Shown here: positions 26,904 to 36,053 of the stretch, piece after piece | How positions within the stretch are numbered: the first letter of the stretch is position 1 | Layout: every line of letters begins with the position of its first letter | NCBI GenBank assembly: GCA_030151225.1 | Contig: JASLEG010000127.1 | Coordinates: 1 to 51,332, forward strand | Length of the DNA: 51,332 nucleotides | Direction of reading: 5' to 3' | DNA from: Burkholderia sp. | Lineage (GTDB): Bacteria; Pseudomonadota; Gammaproteobacteria; Burkholderiales; Burkholderiaceae | Notes under the pieces: generated by a model | Databases searched by the model: none | The model's input: only the letters and a program-made list of their open reading frames with translations | Told to the model about the DNA's origin: nothing | Translations under genes and position numbers: made by a program

Positions 26904-26930
26904 GAGCCGCCTTCGGGCGGCTCTTTTTTT
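26904..26930 (+). terminator. Orphan Rho-independent terminator
   Basis: GAGCCGCC-TTCG-GGCGGCTC (26904-26923), a perfect 8-bp stem with a UUCG-type tetraloop, followed by seven T residues. It points plus-ward, away from the minus-strand AraC gene, and no coding gene lies between it and the preceding terminator. Confidence 0.9.
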
Positions 26931-27010
26931 GCGCGCGTTTTCCCCGCCCGGTGCCTTTTTTGCCCGTTGCCCGCGCAACGAGCCCCGCCAGGCTTGCGTG
27001 CGCAACGATC

Positions 27011-28051
27011 TCATCCCTGCCCGCGACGGTAATCGCTCGGCGTCATGCCCGACCATTTGCGGAACGCGCGCGTGAAATTCGCCGGATCGGCGAACTGCAG
27101 GTGCAGGGCGATCGTCTTCAGGTCCAGATCCGACGCCTGCAGCAGGTGCCGCGCATCGCGATAGCGCGCCTCGTCGAGCAGCGCGCGGTAGCCGGCGCCG
27201 GCCTCGTCGAGCCGGCGGCGCAGCGTGCGCGGCGACACCAGCAGCCGCCGCGCGAGCGCCTCCGGCCCCGGATAGCCGTCGGCGCCGGCCACCAGCTCGG
27301 CGCGCACGCGCTCCAGCCAGTCGCCCTCGTCCTGTCGGACCGCCGCGTAGTCGCGCTCGACCTGGGCGAGCGCCTGACGGTGCGCGGCGTCGTCGGCCAG
27401 CGTCAGCGGCCAGTCGAGCGCCTCGCGCGCGACCCACAGCGCATGCATGCCGGCCTCGAAGCGCACCGGCGGCAGGTGTTCGCGATAGCGCGTGAACCAC
27501 GGTGGCTCGGGCCAGGCGAAGCGCAGCTCGAGCGGCGGCGCGCCGCGCCCGGTCAGCGCGGGCAGGCTCTGCGCGAGGCCGGTCAGCACGAACTCGAACA
27601 TCGTGTGATGGCGCAGCACCGGGCTCGACTGCACGCCGGCCAGCGCGAGCGTGGCGCCGTCGGCCTGCTCGGTGTAGGCGAGCGTGTACTGGCGGTTGCG
27701 GGTGCGGAAGTAGCGCGCATTGACCTCGAACGCGGTGCGCAGGTCGGGCGCCGTCATCGTGGCGTAGCCGAGAAAGCCGTGTGCCGAGGTGCGCAGGCGC
27801 AGGCCGAGCGCGAAACCGAGCCCCTCGTCGCCGGTCAGCCGGATCGCATTGAGCACGAGCCGCGCCCATTGCGACGGTGCCACGCGGGCGTCCGGCTGGG
27901 CCAGCACCGCATCGCGCAGGCCGGTGCCGGCGCGCACCTCGCGCGCGTCGAGGCCGCGTTCGGCGAACACCTGCAGCAGCAGGCGCGGGTAGGCGACGGG
28001 AATGGTCGGGCGGCGCAGCCCGAGGCTGTCCTTGGTGGGGAGACGGGGCAT
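27011..28051 (-). CDS. AraC-family transcriptional regulator
   Basis: A 346-residue regulator. The N-terminal part (about residues 10-200) resembles the Arabinose_bd domain of the OruR/ArgR-like AraC group (IPVAYPRLLLQVFAERGLDAREVRAGTGL, GFLGYATMTAPDLRTAFEVNARYF). The C-terminal AraC/XylS domain with two helix-turn-helix units ends with the signature FADPANFTRAFRKWSGMTPSDYR. Start at ATG 28051 (the frame upstream begins only with TTG). Divergent from the dienoyl-CoA reductase gene, with 107 bases between them, so it most likely controls that gene. No convincing Shine-Dalgarno is visible. Confidence 0.9.
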   Translation of the reverse strand: MPRLPTKDSLGLRRPTIPVAYPRLLLQVFAERGLDAREVRAGTGLRDAVLAQPDARVAPSQWARLVLNAIRLTGDEGLGFALGLRLRTSAHGFLGYATMTAPDLRTAFEVNARYFRTRNRQYTLAYTEQADGATLALAGVQSSPVLRHHTMFEFVLTGLAQSLPALTGRGAPPLELRFAWPEPPWFTRYREHLPPVRFEAGMHALWVAREALDWPLTLADDAAHRQALAQVERDYAAVRQDEGDWLERVRAELVAGADGYPGPEALARRLLVSPRTLRRRLDEAGAGYRALLDEARYRDARHLLQASDLDLKTIALHLQFADPANFTRAFRKWSGMTPSDYRRGQG

Positions 28052-28158
28052 CGCATCGAATCTGGCCACGAATGACAAGCATTATGGCGGTTTGTCCCCT
28101 CACGCTCAATCGGGGCGGGGCCTAGCATCGGCGACATGTCCAACCCCGTCCCGCCACC

Positions 28159-30192
28159 ATGACCGCTCCGTTCCCGCACCTGCTCGCGCCGCTCGATCTC
28201 GGCTTCACCACCTTGCGCAACCGCGTCCTGATGGGCTCGATGCACACCGGCCTCGAGGACAGTCGCAAGACGCTGCCGCGCCTGGCCGAGTATTTCGCCG
28301 AACGCGCGCGCGGCGGCGCGGGGCTGATCGTGACGGGCGGCTTCGCGCCGAACCTGGCCGGCTGGACCAAGCCTTTCGGCGGCACGCTGGCCACCGCGGG
28401 CGCGGCGCGCCGGCATCGCGCGATTCCGCGCGCGGTGCATGCCGAGGGCGGCAGGATCGCGCTGCAGATCCTGCACACGGGCCGCTACGGCTATCACCCG
28501 CTGGTGGTCGCGCCGTCGCGCATCCGCTCGCCGATCTCGCCGTTCGCGCCGCGCGCGCTGTCGGCGGCCGGCGTCGAGCGGCAGATCCGCGCCTTCGTGC
28601 GCTGCGCCGTGCTCGCGCGCGAGGCCGGCTACGACGGGGTGGAGATCATGGGCTCCGAGGGCTACCTGATCAACCAGTTCGTGTCGCTGCACACCAACCA
28701 CCGCGACGACGCCTGGGGCGGCAGCTACGCCAACCGCATGCGCTTTCCGGTGGAGATCGTCGAGCGCACGCGCGAGGCGGTGGGGCGCGACTTCATCCTG
28801 ATCTATCGGCTGTCGATGCTGGACCTGATTCCCGACGGCAGCGACTGGGCCGAGACGGTGCAGCTGGCGCAGGCCGTGGAGCGCGCCGGCGCCACGCTGA
28901 TCAATACCGGCATCGGCTGGCACGAGGCGCGCGTGCCGACCATCGCCACCTCGGTGCCGCGCGGCGCGTTCGGCTGGGTCACGCGCAAGATGAAGGGCGA
29001 GGTCGGCATTCCGCTGGTCACGACCAACCGCATCAACCGCCCCGAGGTTGCGGAGCAGTTGCTGGTCGACGGTTGTGCCGACATGGTGTCGATGGCGCGG
29101 CCGTTCCTGGCCGATCCCGAGTTCGTCGCGAAGGCCGCGAGCGGGCGCGCCGACGAGATCAACGTCTGCATCGGCTGCAACCAGGCCTGCCTCGACCACG
29201 CGTTCCGCAACCGCATCGCATCCTGCCTCGTCAATCCGCGCGCCTGCCACGAGACCCTGCTCGACTATCGCCCGGCCACGCAGCCGAAGCGGATCGCCGT
29301 GGTGGGCGCGGGCCCGGCCGGGCTCGCCTGCTCGACCGTGCTCGCGCGGCGCGGCCACCAGGTGGCGCTGTTCGACGCGGCCGGCGAGATCGGCGGCCAG
29401 TTCAATCTCGCCAAGCGGATTCCGGGCAAGGAGGAGTTCGCCGAGACGCTGCGCTACTACGCGCGGCAGATCGCGCTGACCGGCGTGACGCTGCACCTGT
29501 CGCGGCACGTGGCGGCGGCCGAGCTGATCGCGGGCGGCTACGACGCAGTGGTGCTCGCCACGGGGGTGACGCCGCGCGATCCGCGCATCCCGGGCAGCGA
29601 CGGGCCGAACGTGCTCGGCTACGTGGACGTGCTGGCGCGCGGCAAGCCGGTGGGCGAGCGCGTGGCGGTGATCGGCGCGGGCGGGATCGGCTTCGACGTG
29701 GCCGAGTTCCTGGTACAGGACGGCGCCTCGACGTCACTCGACCCGGCCGCATGGCGTGCGGAATGGGGCGTGACCGATCCGGCGCTGGCGCGCGGCGGGG
29801 TGGGGCGGCCCGAGGTGGCACCGCCCGCGCGCCGCGTCACGCTGCTGCAGCGCAAGCCGGCGCCGCTCGGCAAGGGGCTCGGCAAGACCACCGGCTGGAT
29901 CCACCGTGCCACGCTGAAGATGAAGGCGGTGGAGATGATCGGCGGTGTCAATTACGAGCGCATCGACGCGCAGGGCCTGCACGTGAGCTTCGGCGAGAAG
30001 CGCGAGCGGCCCACGCTGATCCCGGCCGACACGATCGTGCTGTGCGCGGGGCAGGAGCCGCGGCGCGAGCTGCACGCCGAACTGGCCGCGGCGGGCGTGG
30101 AGGTGCACCTGATCGGCGGCGCCGACGTGGCCGCCGAGCTCGATGCGAAGCGGGCGATCGACCAGGGCTCGCGGCTCGCGGCGCGCCTGTGA
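28159..30192 (+). CDS. fadH: 2,4-dienoyl-CoA reductase (NADH:flavin oxidoreductase family)
   Basis: A 677-residue flavin/iron-sulfur enzyme. Residues about 1-370 form the old-yellow-enzyme-like TIM barrel with FMN (GSMHTGLEDS, LQILHTGRYGYH with catalytic His, GVEIMGSEGYLINQF, WGGSYANRMRF, VSMARPFLADPEFV). The 4Fe-4S Cys cluster reads CIGCNQACLDHAF...CLVNP. The C-terminal half binds FAD and NAD(P)H (VVGAGPAGLACSTVLARRGHQVALFDAAGEIGGQF and VIGAGGIGFDVAEFL). This is the FadH layout: it reduces 2,4-dienoyl-CoA made during oxidation of unsaturated fatty acids. Length matches E. coli FadH (672). Divergent from the AraC-type gene. Confidence 0.92.
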   Translation: MTAPFPHLLAPLDLGFTTLRNRVLMGSMHTGLEDSRKTLPRLAEYFAERARGGAGLIVTGGFAPNLAGWTKPFGGTLATAGAARRHRAIPRAVHAEGGRIALQILHTGRYGYHPLVVAPSRIRSPISPFAPRALSAAGVERQIRAFVRCAVLAREAGYDGVEIMGSEGYLINQFVSLHTNHRDDAWGGSYANRMRFPVEIVERTREAVGRDFILIYRLSMLDLIPDGSDWAETVQLAQAVERAGATLINTGIGWHEARVPTIATSVPRGAFGWVTRKMKGEVGIPLVTTNRINRPEVAEQLLVDGCADMVSMARPFLADPEFVAKAASGRADEINVCIGCNQACLDHAFRNRIASCLVNPRACHETLLDYRPATQPKRIAVVGAGPAGLACSTVLARRGHQVALFDAAGEIGGQFNLAKRIPGKEEFAETLRYYARQIALTGVTLHLSRHVAAAELIAGGYDAVVLATGVTPRDPRIPGSDGPNVLGYVDVLARGKPVGERVAVIGAGGIGFDVAEFLVQDGASTSLDPAAWRAEWGVTDPALARGGVGRPEVAPPARRVTLLQRKPAPLGKGLGKTTGWIHRATLKMKAVEMIGGVNYERIDAQGLHVSFGEKRERPTLIPADTIVLCAGQEPRRELHAELAAAGVEVHLIGGADVAAELDAKRAIDQGSRLAARL

Positions 30193-30543
30193 GGGCCTGG
30201 CCGCCACGCTGGACCGTGCGACGACAAGCGGGCTATTCTGTCGCACGACGCTGACGAATCCGGCGCCTCAAACCTTTCGTTTTCATTTCTTCGTGGCACG
30301 GGCGAAAGCGGGGCGCCATCCACAAGATGAAGGCTTTTCGTAGGCAATAAAGAAAGCAAAATGTAAGTATTGGCGGATTGTCGCCGGGTGACAAATTCGT
30401 GCTCGAAGCATCAAATTAAAGCAAATTTCGGTTTGTCAAGTCCCACTTTGAAGCATCCTCGGTGATCGATCCCCCATCCGACCTCGCAAAAAAAACCAAT
30501 AAAATCAACGGTCGAATTCGATGGAAAAAATGCAACAGAATGT

Positions 30544-30562
30544 TGCGATGCAAAACGTCGCA
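30544..30562. promoter_or_regulatory. Dyad TGCGA-N9-TCGCA upstream of nuoM-like gene
   Basis: Perfect 5-base arms (30544-30548 and 30558-30562) adjoining GCAACA-gaa-TGTTGC at 30532-30546. The shape GCGA(T/C)-N7-GTCGC resembles the loose consensus of RegA/PrrA/RoxR-type redox regulators. It sits 42 bases upstream of the -35 at 30604. Confidence 0.4.
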
Positions 30563-30603
30563 CTTACCTTTATCCTCGTTAACCCGGCGCGGTGTGGTGT
30601 CTT

Positions 30604-30633
30604 TTGTTACATATCTGTCAATAGCATTACACT
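30604..30633 (+). promoter_or_regulatory. Candidate promoter of the nuoM-like gene
   Basis: TTGTTA (30604-30609) and TACACT (30628-30633), spaced 18 bases, each matching 4 of 6 consensus positions. The start would be near 30640, giving a leader of about 98 bases. Confidence 0.45.
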
Positions 30634-30737
30634 GCGGGCGCTTCGCTGATTTCGGTCCGCGAAAATTACAAATCTTGCGTTTCTTTCGTCCTCAGTCGAA
30701 CGACTCTCTGACCGGGTTTTCATAGGGTTTTGCCGCC

Positions 30738-32291
30738 ATGCAATCTGTACCATTCCTGAGCCTCGCGATCTTGACCCCGATCGTGTTCGGCGTGGCCGTC
30801 CTGCGCATCGGATCGGATCGCTATCCGCATCGTGCCCGCTGGCTAGCGCTGATCGGCGCGATCGTCGGCCTGCTCGTGACCGTGCCGATCGTCATCGGTT
30901 TCGACGCCCACAACACGGCGGCTCAGTTCACCGAATACAAGCCGTGGCTCGCGGCCTTCGGCTCGGCATGGCGGATGGGCGTCGACGGTCTGTCGCTCTG
31001 GCTGGTGGTGCTGTCGGCCTTCACCACGCTCGTGATCGTGATCGCGTCGTGGGAGGCGATCACGACCCGCGTCGCCCAGTACTACGGCTCGTTCCTGATC
31101 CTGTCCGGGCTCATGATCGGCGTGTTCACCTCGCTCGACGGCATGCTGTTCTTCGTGTTCTTCGAGGCGACGCTGATCCCGCTGTTCGTGCTGATCGGCA
31201 CCTGGGGCCACGCGAACCGCTCGTACGCGGCGGTCAAGTTCTTCTTCATCTCGTTCGCCGGCTCGCTGCTGATGCTGGCCGCGATGCTGTATCTATTCGG
31301 CGTGACCCACACCTTCGACATGGCGGTGTGGCAGAAGGCGCACCTCGGCTTCGCGCCGCAGCTGCTGGTGTTCCTCGGCTTCTTCGCCGCGTTCGCCGTG
31401 AAGGTGCCGATGTGGCCGGTGCACACCTGGCTGCAGGACGTCTACACCGACGGCCCGACCGGCGCGGCCGTCTCGCTCGGCATGATCAAGATCGGCGGCT
31501 ACGGCTTCCTGCGCTTCGCGCTGCCGATCACGCCCGACGCGGCCCACTATCTGGCCCCGCTGATGATCGCGCTGTCGCTGATCGCGGTGATCTACGCGAG
31601 CCTGCTGGCGCTGGCCCAGAAGGACATGGCGAAGATGCTGGCGTACTCGTCGGTCGCGCACATGGGCCTCGTCACGCTCGGCGTGTTCCTGTTCAACCAG
31701 ATGAGCATCACCGGCGCGATCGTGCAGATGATCTCGTACGGCTTCGTGGCGGGTGCCATGTTCCTGTGCGTGGGCGCGCTCTACGATCGCACTCGCACCC
31801 GCGTGATCGCCGAATACAGCGGCGTGGTGAACACCATGCCGCGCCTCGCGCTGTTCGCCGTGCTGTTCGCGATGGCCAACGTGGGCCTGCCGGGTACCTC
31901 GGGTTTCGTCGGCGAATTCCTCGTGATCATGGGCGCCGTGCGCGTGAACTTCTGGATCGGCGCGATTGCCGCGCTGACCCTGATCCTCGGTGCCGCCTAC
32001 ACCCTCTGGATGCTCAAGCGCGTGATCTTCGGCGCGATCCGGCACGAACGCGTCGGCAAGCTGGTCGACCTGAGCCGCCGCGAATCGGTGGTGTTCGGCG
32101 TGCTTGCGGCCGTCGTGCTCGTGATCGGTGTTTACCCGAAGCCGTTCACCGACGTGATCGATCCCGCAGCGGCCGGAATCGTCGCCCAGATGGAGCGCAC
32201 GAAGCCTTCGGACGAGGCGCCCGGTGCGCAGCCGACGGCGTCCACGAACAACGCCGAGGCGGATACGCATAGCCTGCGTGCGCCGACTTGA
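30738..32291 (+). CDS. NuoM-like proton-translocating subunit (stand-alone)
   Basis: A 517-residue membrane protein with about 14 transmembrane helices, related to NADH-quinone oxidoreductase subunit M and Mrp antiporter subunits. The family's charged channel residues are present: Glu143 (FFEATLIPLF), Lys222 (AFAVKVPMWPVHTWL) and Lys251 (MIKIGGYG), so proton movement is plausible. No other nuo gene is next to it; instead cyoABCD follows after 239 bases. The C-terminal tail of about 35 residues is charged and Pro/Thr-rich. Stand-alone copies like this could work with the oxidase, or be a paralogue of the nuoM in the main nuo operon. Known: the family pumps protons or sodium. Inferred: the link to the oxidase. 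Confidence 0.88.
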   Translation: MQSVPFLSLAILTPIVFGVAVLRIGSDRYPHRARWLALIGAIVGLLVTVPIVIGFDAHNTAAQFTEYKPWLAAFGSAWRMGVDGLSLWLVVLSAFTTLVIVIASWEAITTRVAQYYGSFLILSGLMIGVFTSLDGMLFFVFFEATLIPLFVLIGTWGHANRSYAAVKFFFISFAGSLLMLAAMLYLFGVTHTFDMAVWQKAHLGFAPQLLVFLGFFAAFAVKVPMWPVHTWLQDVYTDGPTGAAVSLGMIKIGGYGFLRFALPITPDAAHYLAPLMIALSLIAVIYASLLALAQKDMAKMLAYSSVAHMGLVTLGVFLFNQMSITGAIVQMISYGFVAGAMFLCVGALYDRTRTRVIAEYSGVVNTMPRLALFAVLFAMANVGLPGTSGFVGEFLVIMGAVRVNFWIGAIAALTLILGAAYTLWMLKRVIFGAIRHERVGKLVDLSRRESVVFGVLAAVVLVIGVYPKPFTDVIDPAAAGIVAQMERTKPSDEAPGAQPTASTNNAEADTHSLRAPT

Positions 32292-32530
32292 GCGAGAATA
32301 TCGCGCCCGTCCTGATCGGAGGGGCGCGGAAGGCCATTGCCCGGGGGGCTTCGGGCCTTGGCCGACAAGTTGCTCAATGTGGCAACGTGTCGCACGGTGA
32401 GTTTTGGTAACGATGATTTGCTAAGATTCATCGCTTTTTCCCACTTCGATGGCTTTAAGATGCGTGCGCTTGCACGAATCGGGGCATAGCCGGTTCGTAT
32501 CAATGACCACGCGCAAATCAGGCAAATGTG
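32292..32530. other. Intergenic region between nuoM-like gene and cyoA
   Basis: 239 bases with no gene. GTTGC (32369-32373) and GCAAC (32382-32386) form a dyad, next to GTCGCACG (32389-32396), echoing elements found before the nuoM-like gene. A TAAGAT -10-like box lies at about 32422-32427 with a poor -35. cyoA may thus have its own promoter. Confidence 0.4.
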
Positions 32531-33424
32531 ATGAATAGAAAGGCATTTAGAAGCATATTGCTTTTATTGGGCGCCGGATTGCTTGTCTGTCTATCCGGTT
32601 GCAACATGGACGTGCTCGACCCGAAGGGCAGCGTCGGGGCCGCGGAGAAGTCGCTGATCTGGACTTCCACGTGGGTGATGCTGATCGTCGTGATCCCCGT
32701 GATCCTGCTCACGCTGCTGTTCGCATGGCGTTATCGCGCGTCCAACCGCAGCGCGACCTACACGCCGAAGTGGTCGCATTCGACCGCGATCGAAGTCGTG
32801 ATCTGGACGGTTCCGACGCTGATCATCCTGTATCTGGGCATCCTGACCTGGAAGACGACCCACGAGCTGGATCCGTACAAGCCGCTCGCGTCCAATGTGA
32901 AGCCGATCAATGTCGAAGTCGTCGCGCTCGACTGGAAGTGGCTGTTCATCTACCCGGATCTGGGTATTGCAACGGTGAACCAGCTGGCGATTCCGGTCGG
33001 CACGCCGGTCAACTTCAGCATCACGTCCGACTCGGTGATGAATTCGTTCTTCATCCCGCAGCTCGGCACGCAGGTGTACGCGATGGCCGGCATGCAAACC
33101 CGCCTGCACCTGATCGCCGACGAAGCAGGCGATTTCGCCGGCCTGTCCGCGAACTACAGCGGCAAGGGTTTCTCCGACATGAAGTTCCGCACGCTCGCCA
33201 CGTCGCAGGGTGATTTCGATGCATGGGTGCAGAAGGTCCGTGCCGCGAACCACAGCCTCGACATGACCGAGTACGCGACTGTCGCGAAGCCGAGCGAGAA
33301 GGACCCGGTCGCGTATTTCTCGACCGTCGATCCGCGCCTGTTCAACAACATCGTTGGCAAGTACAACAACGGTCACGTCATGGACTTCAATGACGCGTCG
33401 TGCAGCACCACGACGAAGGGGTAA
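32531..33424 (+). CDS. cyoA: Cytochrome o ubiquinol oxidase subunit II
   Basis: A 297-residue lipoprotein subunit of the bo3-type quinol oxidase. The signal peptide ends at a lipobox (CLSGCNMD, Cys near residue 24), two transmembrane helices follow (about 43-65 and 86-106), then the periplasmic cupredoxin-like domain. The Cu-A ligands of cytochrome c oxidases are absent, which identifies a quinol oxidase: VVALDWKWLFIYPD and PVNFSITSDSVMNSFFIPQLGTQVYAMAGMQTRLHLIADEAGDFAGLSANYSGKGFSDMKF are CyoA hallmarks. The ATG at 32531 directly follows an in-frame GTG. First gene of cyoABCD; cyoB starts 2 bases past its stop. Confidence 0.95.
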   Translation: MNRKAFRSILLLLGAGLLVCLSGCNMDVLDPKGSVGAAEKSLIWTSTWVMLIVVIPVILLTLLFAWRYRASNRSATYTPKWSHSTAIEVVIWTVPTLIILYLGILTWKTTHELDPYKPLASNVKPINVEVVALDWKWLFIYPDLGIATVNQLAIPVGTPVNFSITSDSVMNSFFIPQLGTQVYAMAGMQTRLHLIADEAGDFAGLSANYSGKGFSDMKFRTLATSQGDFDAWVQKVRAANHSLDMTEYATVAKPSEKDPVAYFSTVDPRLFNNIVGKYNNGHVMDFNDASCSTTTKG

Positions 33425-33426
33425 GC

Positions 33427-35442
33427 ATGTTCGGAAAACTCACACTCGACGCGATCCCGTATCACGAGCCGATTCTCGTGATCACGGCGCTCGGCGTCGG
33501 CATCATCGGGGCGCTGGTGTTCGGCCTCGTCACGTACTTCGGCAAGTGGAAGTACCTGTGGACCGAGTGGCTGACGAGCGTCGACCACAAGCGTCTCGGC
33601 GTGATGTACATCGTCGTCGCGCTGGTCATGCTGCTGCGCGGCTTCGCCGACGCGATCATGATGCGTACCCAGCTCGCGCTGGCGTACAACGCACCGGGCT
33701 ATCTCCCGCCGCACCACTACGACCAGATCTTCACCGCGCACGGCGTCATCATGATCTTCTTCATGGCGATGACCTTCATGGTGGGCCTGATGAACATCGT
33801 GGTGCCGCTGCAGATCGGCGCGCGTGACGTGGCCTTCCCGATGCTGAACTCGCTGTCGTTCTGGATGACGGCGGTCGGCGCGATCCTGCTGATGATCTCG
33901 CTGTTCATCGGTGAATTCGCGCAGACGGGCTGGCTCGCCTATCCGCCGCTGTCGGAGCTGCAGTTCAGTCCGGGCGTCGGGGTGGATTACTACATCTGGG
34001 CGCTGCAGATTTCCGGTGTCGGTACGCTGCTGACCGGTGTGAACTTCTTCGTGACCATCATCAAGATGCGCGCGCCCGGCATGTCGCTGATGAAGATGCC
34101 GGTGTTCACCTGGACGGCGCTGTGCACCAACGTGCTGATCATGGCGGCGTTCCCGATCCTGACCGTCACGCTGGCGCTGCTCGGCCTCGACCGTTATCTG
34201 GGGATGCACTTCTTCACGAATGACGGTGGCGGCAACGTCATGATGTACCTGAACCTGATCTGGGCCTGGGGTCACCCCGAGGTGTACATCCTGATCCTGC
34301 CGGCGTTCGGCGTGTTCTCGGAAGTCGTGGCAACGTACGCGAAGAAGCCGCTGTTCGGCTACAAGACCATGGTCTACGCGACCTGCTCGATCATGGTCCT
34401 GTCGTTCCTCGTGTGGCTGCACCACTTCTTCACGATGGGCTCGGGTGCCGACGTCAACGCGTTCTTCGGTATCGCCACGATGATCATCGCGATCCCGACC
34501 GGCGTGAAGATCTTCAACTGGCTGTTCACGATCTATCGCGGCCGCCTGGAATTCACGGCATCGATCCTCTGGACTCTCGGCTTCATGATCACGTTCACGG
34601 TCGGCGGCATGACCGGCGTGATGATGGCGATCCCGGGTGCGGACTTCGTGCTGCACAACAGCCTGTTCCTGATCGCCCACTTCCACAACGTGATTATCGG
34701 TGGCGTGCTGTTCGGCTACCTGGCCGGCTTCAACTACTGGTTCCCGAAGGCGTTCGGTTTCAAGCTGAACGAGAAGCTCGGCAAGCGTGCGTTCTGGTTC
34801 TGGCAGATCGGCTTCATCGTCGCCTTCACGCCGCTGTACGTGCTCGGCTTCATGGGCGTGACGCGTCGTCTGAACCACTACGACAACGCCGCATGGCATC
34901 CGTGGATGCAGATCGCCTGGGTTGGCGCGGTGCTGGTGCTGATCGGTATCGTTCACCAGCTGCTGCAACTGTATGTGTCGATCCGCGACCGCAACCTGCC
35001 GGGCAACCGTGACGTCACGGGCGACGCATGGGGCGGCCATACGCTGGAATGGGCGACCTCGTCGCCGCCGGCTGCGTACAACTTCGCGATCATCCCGACC
35101 ATTCACGATCTCGACGAAGTGTCGTACCGCAAGGAACGCGGCATGGGCTTCGGTCTCGACGAAGGCCAGCAGTACGAAGACATCCACATGCCCTCGAACA
35201 CGAGCGCAGGTTTCTTCGTCGGCATGTTCGCGCTGGTGCTGGGTTTCGCGGGTGTGTGGCACATCTGGTGGATGGCCATCGTCGGCTTCGTGGGCATCGT
35301 CGCGACCGCGGTGATCTACAGCTCGCAGAAGAACGAGGGCTACTACATTCCGGCTGAAACGGTCCGGAAGATCGAAGAGCAGCGCACCGGTCCGCTCACC
35401 AAGGCACCGCGTCCCGCTCAAGTGGAACTGGAGGCCAACTGA
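33427..35442 (+). CDS. cyoB: Cytochrome o ubiquinol oxidase subunit I
   Basis: A 671-residue heme-copper oxidase catalytic subunit with about 15 transmembrane helices; reduces oxygen to water with electrons from ubiquinol and pumps protons. Key motifs: HHYDQIFTAHGVIMIFFMAMTFMVGLMN (heme b ligand His), WAWGHPEVYILILPAFG (Cu-B ligand His and cross-linked Tyr), and FLIAHFHNVIIGGVLFG (heme o and heme b ligand His). The quinol-site region near the N terminus (WLTSVDHKRLGVMYI) is present. Length matches E. coli CyoB (663). The stop TGA shares a base with the cyoC ATG (TGATG). Confidence 0.97.
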   Translation: MFGKLTLDAIPYHEPILVITALGVGIIGALVFGLVTYFGKWKYLWTEWLTSVDHKRLGVMYIVVALVMLLRGFADAIMMRTQLALAYNAPGYLPPHHYDQIFTAHGVIMIFFMAMTFMVGLMNIVVPLQIGARDVAFPMLNSLSFWMTAVGAILLMISLFIGEFAQTGWLAYPPLSELQFSPGVGVDYYIWALQISGVGTLLTGVNFFVTIIKMRAPGMSLMKMPVFTWTALCTNVLIMAAFPILTVTLALLGLDRYLGMHFFTNDGGGNVMMYLNLIWAWGHPEVYILILPAFGVFSEVVATYAKKPLFGYKTMVYATCSIMVLSFLVWLHHFFTMGSGADVNAFFGIATMIIAIPTGVKIFNWLFTIYRGRLEFTASILWTLGFMITFTVGGMTGVMMAIPGADFVLHNSLFLIAHFHNVIIGGVLFGYLAGFNYWFPKAFGFKLNEKLGKRAFWFWQIGFIVAFTPLYVLGFMGVTRRLNHYDNAAWHPWMQIAWVGAVLVLIGIVHQLLQLYVSIRDRNLPGNRDVTGDAWGGHTLEWATSSPPAAYNFAIIPTIHDLDEVSYRKERGMGFGLDEGQQYEDIHMPSNTSAGFFVGMFALVLGFAGVWHIWWMAIVGFVGIVATAVIYSSQKNEGYYIPAETVRKIEEQRTGPLTKAPRPAQVELEAN

Positions 35443-36053
35443 TGGCACAAAGCACCCTGACTGCCGATCACCATCACGCGGCAGAGCATCACCACCCGCC
35501 GTCGCACTCGGTGTTCGGTTTCTGGCTGTACCTGATGACCGACTGTATCCTGTTCGGCACGCTGTTCGCCGTGTTCGCCGTGATGCAGCACCAGTTCGCC
35601 GGCGGCCCGACGGCCAAGGACCTGTTCGACATCCCGGGCGTCGCGCTCGAAACGGCAGCGCTGCTGCTGAGCTCGATCACGTACGGCTTCGCCATGATCG
35701 GCGCGCACCGCCAGAACCGCGGTGCGGTGTTCGGCTGGCTCGCCGTGACGTTCCTGCTGGGCGCGTCGTTCCTGTTCATGGAAATCCGCGAGTTCACGCA
35801 CCTGATCGCCGACGGCGCAGGTCCGGATCGCAGCGGCTTCCTGTCGTCGTTCTTCACGCTGGTCGCGACCCACGGTCTGCACGTCACGATGGGCCTGATC
35901 TGGATGGTCGTGCTGATCTGCCAGATCGCCCGCAACCCGCAGCTGTCGGAGCAGGACATCCGTCGCCTGACGTGCCTGTCGCTGTTCTGGCACTTCTTGG
36001 ACATCGTCTGGATCTGCGTGTTTACCTTCGTTTATCTCGTGAGTGTGATCTAA
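35442..36053 (+). CDS. cyoC: Cytochrome o ubiquinol oxidase subunit III
   Basis: A 203-residue membrane subunit with five transmembrane helices. It carries the CyoC/COX3 pattern: SVFGFWLYLMTDCILFGTLFAVFAVM, ETAALLLSSITYGFAMIGAHRQNR, LFMEIREFTHLIADG and FFTLVATHGLHVTMGLIWMVVLI. The N-terminal 20 residues are His-rich and cytoplasmic. Starts on the last base of the cyoB stop (TGATG). E. coli CyoC has 204 residues. Stabilises the oxidase and is not part of the redox core. Confidence 0.96.
   Translation: MAQSTLTADHHHAAEHHHPPSHSVFGFWLYLMTDCILFGTLFAVFAVMQHQFAGGPTAKDLFDIPGVALETAALLLSSITYGFAMIGAHRQNRGAVFGWLAVTFLLGASFLFMEIREFTHLIADGAGPDRSGFLSSFFTLVATHGLHVTMGLIWMVVLICQIARNPQLSEQDIRRLTCLSLFWHFLDIVWICVFTFVYLVSVI

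Larger units (their letters stand above)
30193..30737. other. AT-rich regulatory region before the respiratory block
   Basis: A 545-base gene-free stretch with clearly lower G+C than its neighbours from about 30250 on. It holds a stem-loop (CGTGCGAC 30215-30222 and GTCGCACG 30240-30247), a perfect dyad GCAACA-gaa-TGTTGC (30532-30546), an overlapping TGCGA-N9-TCGCA dyad (30544-30562), and a promoter at 30604-30633. The one open frame of 87 codons has no protein-like features. Confidence 0.6.

Noticed and set aside
30215..30247. CGTGCGAC / GTCGCACG stem-loop as terminator of the dienoyl-CoA reductase gene
   Set aside because: No T-run follows and the loop is 17 bases; kept only as a possible regulatory dyad.
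30462..30725. An 87-codon frame in the AT-rich region before the nuoM-like gene
   Set aside because: Composition and lack of a ribosome-binding site argue against coding; it covers the likely promoter.
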